Shown here: piece by piece, positions 15,826-28,000 of the stretch | Layout: each line of letters begins with the position of its first letter | How positions within the stretch are numbered: position 1 is the first letter of the stretch | Assembly: GCA_963921825.1 (NCBI GenBank) | Contig: OY997596.1 | Coordinates: 1,927,001-1,991,000 of the forward strand | Origin: Erodium maritimum | Lineage: Eukaryota; Streptophyta; Magnoliopsida; Geraniales; Geraniaceae | Direction of reading: 5' to 3' | DNA length: 64,000 nucleotides | Made by a program: the position numbers and the translations under genes | Notes under the pieces: generated by a model | Databases searched by the model: none | Told to the model about the DNA's origin: nothing | Seen by the model: the letters and a program-made list of their open reading frames with translations, nothing else

Positions 15826-16974
15826 TGGCTTAGATCTTTATTTATTTCTCAAAACAGCCACTTGATCAATCTCCCTTCTAGCTTCTAAAAATTAGAGACT
15901 GGAAATCCTATTCATGGGTTTATCGCGAGTTCTAGCCTTGGGCACAGTCACACCAATCCCTTGGCTGAATGATTTGTTACAGCCCAGCACTTTCTGATCT
16001 TCAGATATCAATCTCTGCATTCCCCTAACAATTCTCATGAGACCCAGACCTCAGAACTTTCAACAGCAAAACCTTAACTTGTCAAATTAGCAGAAATTAC
16101 CAAAAAAAAGGGTCACCTCCACAAAGCCCAAGCTGCAACAAAAACACCAAATTTCCATAAAATTTGAAAAAAAAAACACAAAAATTTATGTGCACATAAA
16201 TCACCTCATTCACCAAAACCCTAATGCCATGTTTGATTCATACACACAAAAACAAAAATCCAGAGAAGGCAAGCTATGCTCTTCAATTAAATCATTTCAC
16301 CCAAGTCGTCAAATTTCATCAATTTTCTGGATGCAGCATGCAAATAAAACACAAAAAAGAATCCCAACCCAACAAATTTCCAGCATTTTCTCACCCACCA
16401 AACAAAACAACAGAAGAAAAAAAAACAAATTCAAGAGGAGACCCGAGACTCACCCGGGCAGAGCGCGATGGATCGAGACCTTCAGAGGAGCTACCTGAGA
16501 TCTGCAAAAGCTGAACAGAGAAAACGAATCAATATAGGGTTTTGCGGCGGAGAAGAGAATGAAAAAAAAATCGATTTTTTTGGATGTTTCGAGAGGCGAT
16601 GAATCAAGACCTAGAGAGAGAGAGAGAGAGAGAGAGGGATTGAGCGCGGAGAGGAAATTTTGGGGGAAAGGAGAAAAAAAATGGGAGGCTGGTTTCGAAC
16701 GGAGGAAGAGGACGATGAAGAGAGAGAGATAATGGCACGTGATGTGCATGTGTTTTATACATACAGAGAGAGGGACGGCTTGTTGGAGTAAGCGGTGACG
16801 CGTGGCGAGATCGTGACGGTGGGTTTGGTGGCACGTGTGGTTGTGTAGGAGAGGGAGAGGCGCGTGATGTGGTGGGTTTTGGTGTGCGCGTGGGATGTGT
16901 TGTGTTAGAACTGATTCCTTGCTTCTGGTTCTCTGCGGGGTGGCTTGGTAAGGGAAATGACGCTTTTGGCCTTA
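15826..16974 (-). promoter_or_regulatory. 5' region of the OTU gene: probable leader intron, GA/CT tract
   Basis: No coding exon beyond the ATG at 15825. On the minus strand, agatctcag|gtagctcc near 16490 is a plausible donor of a 5' UTR intron, as the interval down to about 15850 has intron-like composition. A GA microsatellite (CT on the transcript strand) lies at 16614-16636, typical of plant core promoters and leaders. Long frames here are read-throughs in the CT-rich tract and not genes. CACGTG-like words (ggcacgtgat at 16734, ggcacgtgtgg at 16830) could be G-box sites. Confidence 0.4.
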
Positions 16975-17350
16975 GAGTATCCACAGTGAGGGCTGATGGT
17001 GAGTAATCGGCGGTATGGAGCGGGCGGGGGAACTGAAGGGGAGCTCGCTGGTGGTGAGGACTGACGGAGAGCTCATCACCTCTTCTCAACGCTGGCGGTA
17101 AAGACCGACGGAGAGCTCCCTACCTCTTCTCAACGCTGGCGGTGAGGACCGACGGAGAGCTCCCCAACTCTTCTCAACGCTGGCGGTGAGCAAATTGTGA
17201 AGAACAAATTCCTTACCACCAGCTCTTACCACCTACCATTGTACGATGCTAACGTTTTCCGCCGACTGTGAGCTAACGGTGAGGCAAAAAACATTATTTT
17301 AATACTCACCGTCAACCACTCCCCAACCGACAGTGACACTGTGGATGCTC
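16975..17350. mobile_element. PIF/Harbinger-type MITE, 376 bp
   Basis: Terminal inverted repeats GAGTATCCACAGTG and, inverted, GAGCATCCACAGTG. The target duplication TTA is present on both sides (16972-16974, 17351-17353). Inside, a 44-bp unit with gacggagagctc and tcttctcaacgctggcggt repeats three times at 17046-17190. TTA/TAA duplication and GAGCATC-type ends are diagnostic of this superfamily. No transposase. Confidence 0.8.
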
Positions 17351-17448
17351 TTAACTTTCGTTTTACAAGTTACCTATACCACTCATGTATTCACAGTTGT
17401 ACTGATTTTATGTATAATGTGTACCTTGGTTCAATTAAAATAAAAGAA

Positions 17449-17770
17449 TGTTGTAAATATATATAAATACTAGATTAGTAGATTAACGGAACCACTTAAA
17501 TATAAAGGGTAGTAGAACACAAAAAGGAAGTAGCTCTCTTGCTCTTTTATTTCTCACAATATTACACACAACACTATCATGTATGGAAGCTTTTTTTCTC
17601 TCTGCCAAAGTTTATGGGTTCAACCCCTATTTATAGGAGATTTGGAGACACAATTTTTCCCACATTTAATGTTGTGGAGCCAAGTCAACTATTGTCAACC
17701 TAATCCCCTCAAGACATGGTGCATGTCTTCTTTTATAGATGTGAAATGTGGGGGCCATATTTTCATAACA
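17449..17770 (-). repeat. copia 3' LTR
   Basis: Starts TGTTGTAAATATATA and ends CATATTTTCATAACA on the plus strand. It is nearly identical to the other LTR. It contains a palindromic word gggttcaacccc (17616-17627). Confidence 0.92.
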
Positions 17771-17961
17771 CTCCCCCTTGGACACCACAGTTCACAAAAA
17801 TAAAACAACATTGGATGTGCTTCAGCTGCCTCATTAAAAACCTTTTCAGGAAAACCCGGTGGGACAAAACCTGAATAAGGGAAAAAGAGTGCAGCGCACA
17901 ATTTTTGCTCCCCCTGATGTTTGCTCCTCTGGATCGTTGCTCCCCCTGAAAATTGACAGGG

Positions 17962-20900
17962 TTACTTTGGTTGCTTGCTAAGTCGACGCATGCCAATTCC
18001 GTATACTAGCTTCTCAAACGTTGATGTCGGTAAAGCTTTGGTGAATAAGTCAGCAAGATTTTCACTGGATCGAACCTGTTTTACATCTATCTCATTACTC
18101 TTTTGGAGTTCATGAGTATAAAAGAATTTTGGAGAGATGTGCTTGATTCTATCCCCTTTGATGTAGTCTCCTCTTATTTGAGCGATACAAGCTGCATTAT
18201 CCTCATATATTGTGGAAGGAGAGTTTGCTGGAGGGATGCCAATTGTGCTTCGTATATGTTAGATTACTGATCGCAAGAACACACACTCTCGACTGGCTTC
18301 ATGTAGTGCTAGAATTTCTAAATGATTGGATGACGTTGCAACCAAAGTCTGCTTTGTTGAGCGCCAGGAAATTGTTGTCTCATCGCATGTGAAGACATAT
18401 CCTGTCTGGGAGCGAGCTTTATGGGGGTCTGATAAATATCATGCATCTGCATGTCCGACTAGGCCAACATTCTCTTTGGACTTTGAGTATAATAAACCCA
18501 AGTCCTTTGTTCCACTCAAGTAACGAAATATATGTTTGATACCGTTCCAATGTTGTCTAGTAGGTTCTGAACTGAATCTCGCAAGCACATTTACTGCAAA
18601 CGCTATATCTGAGCGCGTGCATTATGCCAAGTATAATAGAGCCCCAATTGCATTCAGATATGGTACTTCAGGACCAACTATCTTTTCATCTGCTTCTTTG
18701 GGACGAAATGGATCTTTCTTCGGATCTAAAGATCGGACGACCATAGGGGTATTGAGTGGATATGCGTTATCCATGTTGAAGCGCTTCAATAATTTCTCAA
18801 CATATGCAGATTGATGGATCAAAATGCCATCAGAAATATGTTCAATCTGCAGGCCGAGACAATGTCTAGTTTTCCCCAAATCTTTCATTTCAAACTCCTT
18901 TTTCAGATATTCTGCAGTTTTGAGGATCTTTTTTGGAGTCCCAATCAGATTTATGTCATCGACGTACACTGCTACAACAACAAACCCAGAGTTTGTTTTC
19001 TTTATGAATACACATGGACATATGATGTTATTCTTATAACATTCTTTAGTAAGGTACTCACTAAGACGATTGTACCACATTCTCCCAGATTGCTTTAGTC
19101 CATACAACGACTTTTGTAATTTTATCGAAAATAGATTTCTTGGACTATTTTTCATTGTTTCAGGTAATTTCAATCCTTCAGGGAGTTTCATATAAATATC
19201 GATATCCAACGTACCATAAAGGTAAGCAGTGACTACGTCCATCATGTACATATCTAGTCTCTCAGAGACTGCTAAACTGATTAAATATCTAAAAGTAATC
19301 ATATCCATCACAGGTGAATATGTTTCGTCAAAATCGACTCCAGGCCGTTGAGAAAAACCTTGGGCCACAAGTCTCGCCTTATATCGAGCAATTTCGTTTT
19401 TCTCATTTCGTTTTCTCACAAACACCCATTTATACCCAACGGGTTGAACATCTGTAGGTGTTTTGATAATGGGCCCAAATACTTGGCGTTTTGCCAGTGA
19501 AGCCAATTCTACCCGAATTGCTTCTTCCCATTTTGGCCAATCATGCCTTTGACGACATTCGTCAATACTACGTGGCTCAAAATCAAAATCAAAATCATTG
19601 ATTATATCATTGGCGACTGAAAATGCAAAAACTTCATCAATAATAATCGAGTTTCGATCCCAAGTCTCATTTATGTGTGATAAATTCATATGAATCTCCT
19701 CATTTCTTTTCTCTTGTAATTCATTAAGAGTACTAGAGCCTCCCGGTATTTTTGGAACGTTTGGTTCTTAAGGAACCGGCTCTGAGATTTTTTCACACTC
19801 TCTATTCGTCTTATTTTTTCGTTTTCGAGGAACAACGTCCTTGGCCCCAACTGGCCACCCAGGTTTCTGCCGTGTACTAGAGGAGTCAATTGCTGCTTTT
19901 GCAGTATCACCAGTAACATTAATTTTTGCTGGTACGTTTTTTGCATCTATATATGACCTTGTTATCTTTGATGTATCTGTAAATGCATCAGGCATTTGAT
20001 TTGCAATATTTTGCAAATGGATTATCCTCTGTACTTCAGTTTCACATTGTGATGTACGCGGGTCTAGATGAGATAGATAATTTACTCTCCAAGAGAGTTC
20101 ATGCCTTACTTCAGGAGGCTTATTCTTGTCACCTAAAGGTGGAAATATTGTCTCATCAAAATGACAATCTGCAAATCTTCGTTTGAGGTTCAAGAAACCT
20201 GACAATGGATGGTGAATCAAAACCAACATAAATCCCCAAGCGGCGTTGGGGTCCCATTTTTGTGCGCTGGGGAGGTGCAATAGGAACTTGCACAACACAA
20301 CCAAAAGTTCTCAAATGGGATATATCAGGTTGATGACCACACACAAGTTGTACAGGAGAATATTGATGATAAGCACTAGGTCTTAAACGAATCAAAGATG
20401 CAGCATGTAATACAGCATGTCCCCAAGCAGAAACAGATAATTGTGATTGCAATAATAATGTTCGTGCAATTATCTGTATACGCTTAATAAAAGATTCTGC
20501 TAGACCATTTTGGGTATGGACATGTGCAACGGGATGTTCAATATCAATCCCCAAAGACATGCAATAATCATCAAACGTCTTTGATGTGAATTCACCAGCA
20601 TTATCAAGACGAATAGACTTAATTGGATGATCAGGGAAATGTGCCCTTAATTTAATCATTTGTGCCAGCAATTTAGCAAACGCAACATTTCGCGTTGATA
20701 GTAAACAAACATGAGACCATCTGCTGGATGCGTCTATCAGGACCATGAAATAACTGAACGATCCACTTGATGGATGAATAGGGCCACATATGTCTCCCTG
20801 AATCCTTTGCAAGAAGGATGGGGATTCAATATTAACCTTGGTTCGAGATGGTCGGACCACTAATTTCCCTTGTGAACAAGGTGTACAGGATACCTCATTG

Positions 20901-21471
20901 GATAAAAGGATCTTCTGGTCCTTTAACGAATGGCCATATGAGTTCTCAATAATCCTACGCATCATCGTTGATCCAGGATGACCAAGACGATTATGCCAGA
21001 GTATAAAAATATCTGGATTAATGAACTTCTGGTTCATTGTAGCGTAGCTTTTAACTGTTCTTATGGTTGTGTAATACAACCCTGATGATAGAACATGTAA
21101 TTTTTCCAGTACACGATTTTCACCACATTTATCAAAGGTGATACAGAGAAACTCATTCTCATTTTCATTTCTGGTCTCGATATGATATCCTTGTCACGAA
21201 TATCCTTAAAGCTAAGTAGATTTCTTCTGGATCTACTTGCATACAAAGCATTATGGGTACTCAACTTTGTTCCATTTTCTAATAACAAGGTAGCTCTTCC
21301 CGAGCCCTCTATCAAATTTGCAGTACCCATGATTGTGTTAACATTTGCTTCAACCAAGGTTAAGCAAGAAAAATATTTCTTGTCAGTCAGGATTGTGTGT
21401 GTAGTAGCACAATCAACAATACACAAATCACCATCATTTCTGCAAGCACGCAACCCATTGTTGGAATCCAT
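17962..21471 (-). pseudogene. copia pol: protease, integrase, RT and RNase H, disrupted
   Basis: The copia polyprotein. Protease signature DCATTHTIL is near 21400. Integrase has the HHCC zinc finger (WHNRLGH...CTPCSQGK, about 21000-20860) and a DDE core with DNAGEF. Reverse transcriptase spans about 19690-18700 with YVDD in AVYVDDINL. RNase H ends RRLSKQPK just before the stop at 17962. Lesions seen: a 1-nt loss near 21190, where the frame moves from IRDKD to GYHIET; a frame change between about 20304 and 20160; stops at about 19769 (VP*EPN), 18622 (LA*CTR, expected Gln), in ADA*YL (expected Gly) and in SVI*HI (expected Gln). The host cell would transcribe it from the LTR; no functional product is expected. 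Confidence 0.9.
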
Positions 21472-21601
21472 ATCCTTTCACAAAACAAAAGGCATTACAT
21501 TAGTTCTAAGGGATTACAAAAGGCATTACAATAGTCAAAAGGAAATATTTGTAAGCATACATGCATTACAGTAGTAAAAGGAAATATTAGTAATCATAAG
21601 T

Positions 21602-22642
21602 TCATGCCATATTTTCACCACGGCTTATATTTCCATCATCATCTTCGAAGAAGTCGGAGACAGTAAGCTTGATTGGATCAATAGGATCAGTATGATCAAT
21701 AAAATTCGTCTCCACGACCTTCTCCTTTCCTTTGATAGATTCTTGATAAGGTTTTACCAAGCGATCCGGTACACGACAAATATGAGCCCAATGGCCTGTT
21801 CCACCACATCGATAGCATATAGTTTCAGTGTTTTTAGGAGCTTGGCTTTGTGGGCCTTTTCCTTTCTCACGCCTTTCATATTTTTTCCACCTCTGGTGGT
21901 ACACCTTTTTGTCCCTTCCATAAGGCTGGAAGTTCTTATGCCCATAGCCCTGACTACGACCACGTCCACGACCTCGACCTCGACCTCGACCTCTAAAGGG
22001 TCCTCGGCCTCGTCTGGGTCCAGAGTTACCATCATATCTTGTTACATTAGCTTCAGGGAATGGAGCACTGCCTACAGGGCGAGTTTGATGGTTTTTCATT
22101 AATAATTCATTATTTTGCTCTGCAACGAGCAAACAAGCAATCAGATCTGCAAATTTCGTAAACTCTTTTGCTCGATATTGCTACTGTAGGACCATATTCG
22201 AGGGATGAAACGTGGAGAATGTTTTCTCAAGCATAGATTCGTCAGTTACCTTCTCACCACGACTGCGAAGCTTGGATACAATTTTGAACATGGCTGAATT
22301 GTATTCATTTACGGACTTAAAGTCCTGCAGCATGAGATTAGACCAGTCATATAGTGCTCGGGGAAGAGCTATTGCTTTCATGTGCTCAAACCTTTCCTTG
22401 AGCCTAACCCACAATTCGAGTGGATCTTCGTCATTCAAATATTCCCCTTTTAGGTTTTCATGCATATGATGACGGATAAAAATTGTGGCATGGGCTTTGC
22501 TTTGCACAGATTCTTCATTCCCTTCTTTTATTGTATCTCCAAGATTCTTAGATCTTAAATGGAGAGTTGTGTCCAATGCCCATTCATAATAGTTTTTTCC
22601 ATCCAGTTGGAGTGGTGCATACAGGCACTTGGTTATTTCCAT
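21602..22642 (-). pseudogene. copia gag with zinc knuckle, one internal stop
   Basis: Starts MEITKCLYAPLQLDGKNYYEW (22642), a typical copia gag opening. It holds the conserved LWVRLKERFEH region, an RG-rich stretch (about 22030-21950) and a CCHC knuckle CYRCGGTGHWAHIC (about 21820-21779), which would bind the genomic RNA. A single TAG at 22181-22183 interrupts the frame; both sides are in phase and read VLQ*QYRAKEF, where the family has a Gln, so CAG to TAG is the likely change. Separate from pol: gag ends at 21602 and pol opens at 21471. Confidence 0.88.
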
Positions 22643-22799
22643 CCTGGATATCGATCAAAACAATCGTATGTCAGAATAATTTTAATATGACATATATGAA
22701 TTTTATCATACCCGACTTCATGTCCTGGTATTACATTTTTGGAACTTCTAGCCCAAAATATCATGATATATGTAAGCTTCAAGTTACAAATATATATAA

Positions 22800-23205
22800 C
22801 TACACAGTGAGTGAACTCACGGGGTAAAATAATCGCAAACGGTTAGTATAACCATAACCGCACACTGAGCGAACTCGTGGGGTAGCCATAATAAGTGCAT
22901 AAAATTAAGTATACATATATAACCGCACAAACGAGCGAACTCGAGGGGTTTAATATATAAATACGAAAATTAAATATATGTATAGATACATAACCGCACA
23001 CTGAGCGAACTCGCGGGGTAACCAAAATAAATGCAAGAAATTAAATATATGTATAACCGCACAAACGAGCGAACTCGCGGGGTTTAATATATAAATACAG
23101 AAATTAAATATATGTATATATAACCACTCACCGAGTTAAAACTCGTGGGGTAACCAAATATAAATATAAGTACCGCACACTGAGCAAGCTCGTGGGGTAA
23201 GCATT
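22800..23205 (-). repeat. array of seven hairpin repeats in the copia leader
   Basis: A unit of about 60-70 bp repeats between gag and the 5' LTR. Each contains a short inverted repeat such as gagcgaactc followed by g-rich tggggta. The stems change in a compensated way from copy to copy (see findings). The spacers are AT-rich (aattaaatatatgta). Confidence 0.8.
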
Positions 23206-23422
23206 ATATAGAAAATAAATATAAACACATAACGGTTATTTTCTGATGTGAAAGATCCAATGTATTATTGACAATCACAGAGCATACTTATAAATAACAG
23301 ATATAAATAAGTATGAAATAAATATTAATAGTATCGTTAGTAGAATAAATTAACGAAACTAAATTTGTAATGATATCAAAATTTCGTACCTTAATCAGTT
23401 TGAGCGATTCGTGCTGATAACG

Positions 23423-23746
23423 TGTTGTAAATATATATAAATACTAGATTAGTAGATTAACGGAACTACTTAAATATAAAGGGTAGTAGAACACAAAAAG
23501 GAAGTAGCTCTCTTGCTCTTTTATTTCTCACAATATTACACACAACACTATCATGTATGAAAGCTTTTTTTCTCTCAGCCAAAGTTCATGGGTTCAACCC
23601 CTATTTATAGGAGATTTGGAGAGACACAATTTTTCCCACATTTAATGTTGTGGAGCCAAGTCAACTATTGTCAACCTAATCCCCTCAAGACATGGTGCAT
23701 GTCTTCTTTTATGGATGTGAAATGTGGGGGCCATATTTTCATAACA
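23423..23746 (-). repeat. copia 5' LTR
   Basis: Near-identical to 17449-17770. Visible differences are C/T, G/A, T/A, T/C and A/G substitutions and one extra GA pair. Confidence 0.92.
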
Positions 23747-23751
23747 AAGAA

Positions 23752-25045
23752 GTCATTTTTGGTAAAAATTTTTTGTAAGGATAGTGAGATTATATTTATT
23801 ATGAAAATCAGAAGAAAAGATGAGACATTCTTAGATAGGTCTGAGACGTCGATCTTGTAATCACAATCGTCGTTTCTTATCGAAGTTTTGATATTCAATA
23901 AAACACATAAAAAAGGCATATTAACGATGAATATTCCAAGCATGTATTTAGAGAATCTGATCGTATTATCGTGAGTAGGCACATCTATCACTTCTTTTGG
24001 CTCTACTCGAGTGGACCTGTGGTGCCTAAAATACTTAACGGCCATGCGGTGGAGACCTCATTAGATGAAGAACACCAAGTAGCCGAGGAGTTCCCCAACT
24101 GAGGGATGAGTGTGATCAGGGAGCGGGGTGTTCCTCCTAATTGTGTTTTGCAATCTTTTGTAACCATGTTCATTTCCAGGATTTGTCTCCTTGATACTAC
24201 TTCCCAAACCATAGTGTATGTGAGTCACCACACGACTACCCACCAACACTTCCTACCTCCACAACTCACCGAAAAACAAATCTATAATAATACCGATCTT
24301 GAATCCTGCAAAAAAGAAAGTAAATCGAGTATGTCGACCCGAAATCAGAAGATAAATAGATAAAAGCCCCAAAAAGGTGAACAAAAGATACATGTTGAAA
24401 AGAAAAAAAAACGGAGAAAGCGAAGGATCGAAAAAACCGAGCCTCGGAAGCAACAACAAATAAGGGTTATGGGGTTTTATTAGGATAGAGAATTTTTTAT
24501 GATCTTTGGGTAACAACATATTTTTTGTCATTTTGTGTAGCTAAGTAAATGGGTAATGGCAAAAAATCGACAAATTCTAGTCATAATCATTAACATATTT
24601 TCGATTCGTAACTACGAAAAAATCGAATAACCAAAAACATATGGAGAGTAACCAACCAATAACATCCATGTACAAAAAATACATAACTATATTTATCAAA
24701 AAAAACAAGAGATCAGATATTTGAATCCTAATGTCATTTATCAAACACAAATGGGTGTAAAATCTTCATGTACAACAAGTATATTCATCAAAACTCAAGC
24801 CTCTTAGCTAAGACCACCAATCAAATTTTAAAAGTCATGTGTGAGAGCTATGAAAGGCATTATCAGCTCTTGCTACATTTTACAAGCCGCGTTACTATAT
24901 AGCTAAAAGCATTTATTCTACATTTCTTGAATCCCCCGTCCTGAAAGGGAGAACGAATCGAGTCAAAAAGATATCGAAACTTGTAACTGTATTTTGCGCT
25001 ATCGAACAACACACTCGCCACGTAATTCAATCTTTATCGGGCTCC
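23752..25045. other. spacer between copia element and ELM1 3' end
   Basis: No gene I can support. A minus-strand open stretch at 24003-24250 (includes LEMNMVTKDCKTQLGG) has no recognisable domain or splice context. The last part (about 24700-25045) should carry the ELM1 3' UTR. Confidence 0.4.
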
Positions 25046-28000
25046 TCATGGCCGCAATCTCCATCCACGCTCGGCGATTGCTGCACGCACCCTGTTAGCT
25101 GCTTCGACGGTGTCATTGAGTGGCGGATAGCTCCAGCTCTCCGACATCTGATGAAGACCATAAGATGATACATGTTATTAACTGAGAGAGGAATATGCTC
25201 ACACTACACATGAATTAATGGGATAGTAAGTGAAAAACAATAAAAAAAATCCAGAATTTTAACCTTCATTAACTTTCTTCCTCTTCGATCAGACAAAGAG
25301 GAAGAAAATTCAGGGAGATGAGATACTGGATTTTTTGTTTTTTACTAGTCATTTTATAGGGTAAAATCGTCATTTTAAACAGATTTACACAAAGTGCAAC
25401 AAAAAGGCAAGTTCAAGGCATGTTTCTGCAATTATCAAAGAAATTGCAAAAAGAAAATACTTCAGGGCATATTTTTGCAAATATGCCTAATAATGTGCAC
25501 AAAGTCCTTGTATAAGATACAATCAAATTAAGAAAAATATGCCTAATAATGTGCACAAAGTCCTTGTATAAGATGCAATCAAATTAAGAACCTATTCAAT
25601 AAAGGGTGATCAAGACCTATCATAAAACATACAGGAAAATGGCTAAACGAAATAGAAGTTAACAACTGTCTCTGTTGATAAATTTATTTATTTTTGGGTA
25701 AACTTCACCTCACTACCCTAAAAATAGTTGCGTTTCGTCTCACTACCCTAGCCATAGTTTGTTGCACCTCACTACCCTAACTTTCATTTTATAAAATAGG
25801 GTTATTATCACCCGAGTACCCTAAAAGTACTTGGTTTTCATCCGAGTACCCTAAAAATACTTGATTTTCATCCGAGTACCCTAAAAATACTTTGTGACAT
25901 ATCAGTACCCAAAACAAAACATAATTTTCAAATCAGTACCCGCCGTTAGTTTTCCATCCATTTTGGATGGAAACTGGTCATGTGCTTGGCACATGACCCC
26001 AATTTTTTTAAAAAATACCCCAAGCACATGACCCCAATTTTTTTTAAAAATACCCCTTATTTCTTTAACCCCCAATTTTTAATTAAAATAACAATAATAA
26101 TAAAAATTAAAAAAACCATCTCTCATCTCACTTAAATACCCAATCTAATTTTAACCTAATCCTCACATCACTCATCTTTCTCGTCTATCTCTCATCTCAA
26201 CCCACACCAAGAATCTCTCATCTATCTCTCATCTCAACACACAACAAAAGAATCTCGACGTCGGCAGAGGAGCTCGACGCCGGTGAAGCCAAGCTCGGCG
26301 GAGGAGCTCGACCCCGACGAAGCCAAGCTCGGCCGTGCACCACCGCCTGATGAAGACCACGCCGTCGGACGCCACCATCACCTCTCCATTTTTTATTCGG
26401 TTCTGTGAAGTTAGAAATGGGTTTGATTTTGGTTGTTCTTTTGTTTTAGGGGCGATTTGAGATTCAGAGATCTGGGTTTGTTTTGGAGATCTGGGTTTGT
26501 TTTGATTGATTTTCTGGGATCTGATTTGGGTTTGGATCTGAGTTCAATGTTACGAATCTCTAGGGTATACAGTGGTACCTCACAGCGCAAGAAAAAAATT
26601 GGAATTGAAGCAGTGGTAACTTGTGTTTGATTTACTTGGATTTGATGTTCATCTTCTCATTTTTATTTTTATTTTGACCTCAATTGATATATTAACACAC
26701 CTCTTGAAAGAGTAATAAGCAAACTAGTTGAGCTTCTGTGTGTTGATTTAGTTTCTGAATCCATGGAGAACTCATATTACTGTGACAGGATTGTTGATTC
26801 ATGAACGAAATAAAAGAAAAATTAAATAAAAACTGATAAAATAAAAAAAATAAAAATTGATTCTTAAAATAATTAAAAAATCTGATTTTTATTGAAATAA
26901 TTTTTTTTCTAAATATTGATTTTTAAAAAAATGAAAGTTGAATAAAAATAAATAAACAGATTTTTTAATGTAAATTTTGATTTTAAAAAAATACAATCTG
27001 ATTTTTTTAAAGTAAATTCAGAATTTATTAAATAAAATATTGATTTCTTTAAAATAAAATCTATTTAAAAATAAATGAATATACTGATTTTAAGAAGATA
27101 AATAAATGGAAATAGTTTTTGAAATTCAATGGCATGGTTTGTAAATTTGACTGTTAGTGAGGGGTATTTTGGACTTTTTATGTGTTTGGATGGAAAAATG
27201 GATGGAAAATAGACTGAAACTAACGGCGGGTACTGATTTGAAAATTATGTTTTGTTTTGGGTACTGATATGTCACAAAGTATTTTTAGGGTACTCGGATG
27301 AAAACCAAGTATTTTTAGGGTACTCGGATGATAATAACCCTATAAAATAAAATCATTTTTATTTTATAAAATCAGTTTTTATATACTTGAAAAGATATGT
27401 TGAGAAATATTGAACAAAAAAAGTCTTTTGCTTAGTTTAAGGGAAATACCGGTATTTTTAAATAATTGGCAATTCACAGTCACGTGCATGCCACGTGACA
27501 ATATTAGCACATTTCCGTAAGACATAACTGACAGTGCAACAAAAAAAGTTGTTCGTAGAGCCTACTTGCAACAGTTTTTAGAAGACAGTAACAGCTTACA
27601 AAAAGTGTAAACCATAGAGTCATTTTTTGCAACTTTCCCTATTTTTTATATCCACGTTAGAGTAGATGAAACAGAGAATACTACACTTACATCCTCAGAA
27701 CCCGTAAACGGCCGAACAACTCCTCGCTCCCTCAGGGATTTATGGAAATCCGATAACTTCCATGTACATCGCTCAGCTCCCATTACATAGACTGGCTTGC
27801 TGCATGAACAACATACGTAATTATTTGTCATATAAAATACTGGAGGAACAACAAAGAAAAAGGGATCAGCATGTTCCAAATCATCGCCATATACACGTAC
27901 CCGGTAGTGCAAACCTCACTTATCATACTGACTGAATCAGCCGTGACAACAAAAGCATCAGCCCAAGCAAGATGCCCCATGTGCGGGTTTGGCTCTGGAT

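Larger units (their letters stand above)
17449..23746 (-). mobile_element. Ty1/copia LTR retrotransposon, complete, inactivated
   Basis: Direct LTRs of 322 and 324 bp at 17449-17770 and 23423-23746, both TG...CA. The 5-bp duplication AAGAA is at 17444-17448 and 23747-23751. Orientation is minus: a purine tract (AAGGGGGAG on minus) adjoins the LTR at 17771, and a primer-binding-type sequence (CGTTATCAGCACGAA on minus) adjoins the LTR at 23422. Order gag, protease, integrase, reverse transcriptase, RNase H is copia. The LTRs differ by about five substitutions and one 2-bp indel, so the insertion is young, yet several lesions disable it. Confidence 0.95.

Noticed and set aside
16450..17089. long minus-strand open frames upstream of the OTU gene
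   Set aside because: They run through a CT/GA tract and a MITE; low-complexity Ser/Pro/His composition and no domain.
17616..17627. gggttcaacccc in both LTRs as a tRNA or Pol III B box
   Set aside because: It is a simple palindrome within the LTR (also near 23596). No A box, cloverleaf or tRNA arms surround it.
22843..23200. copia leader repeats as a CRISPR array
   Set aside because: Plant nuclear DNA inside a retrotransposon; spacers are themselves similar AT-rich repeats.
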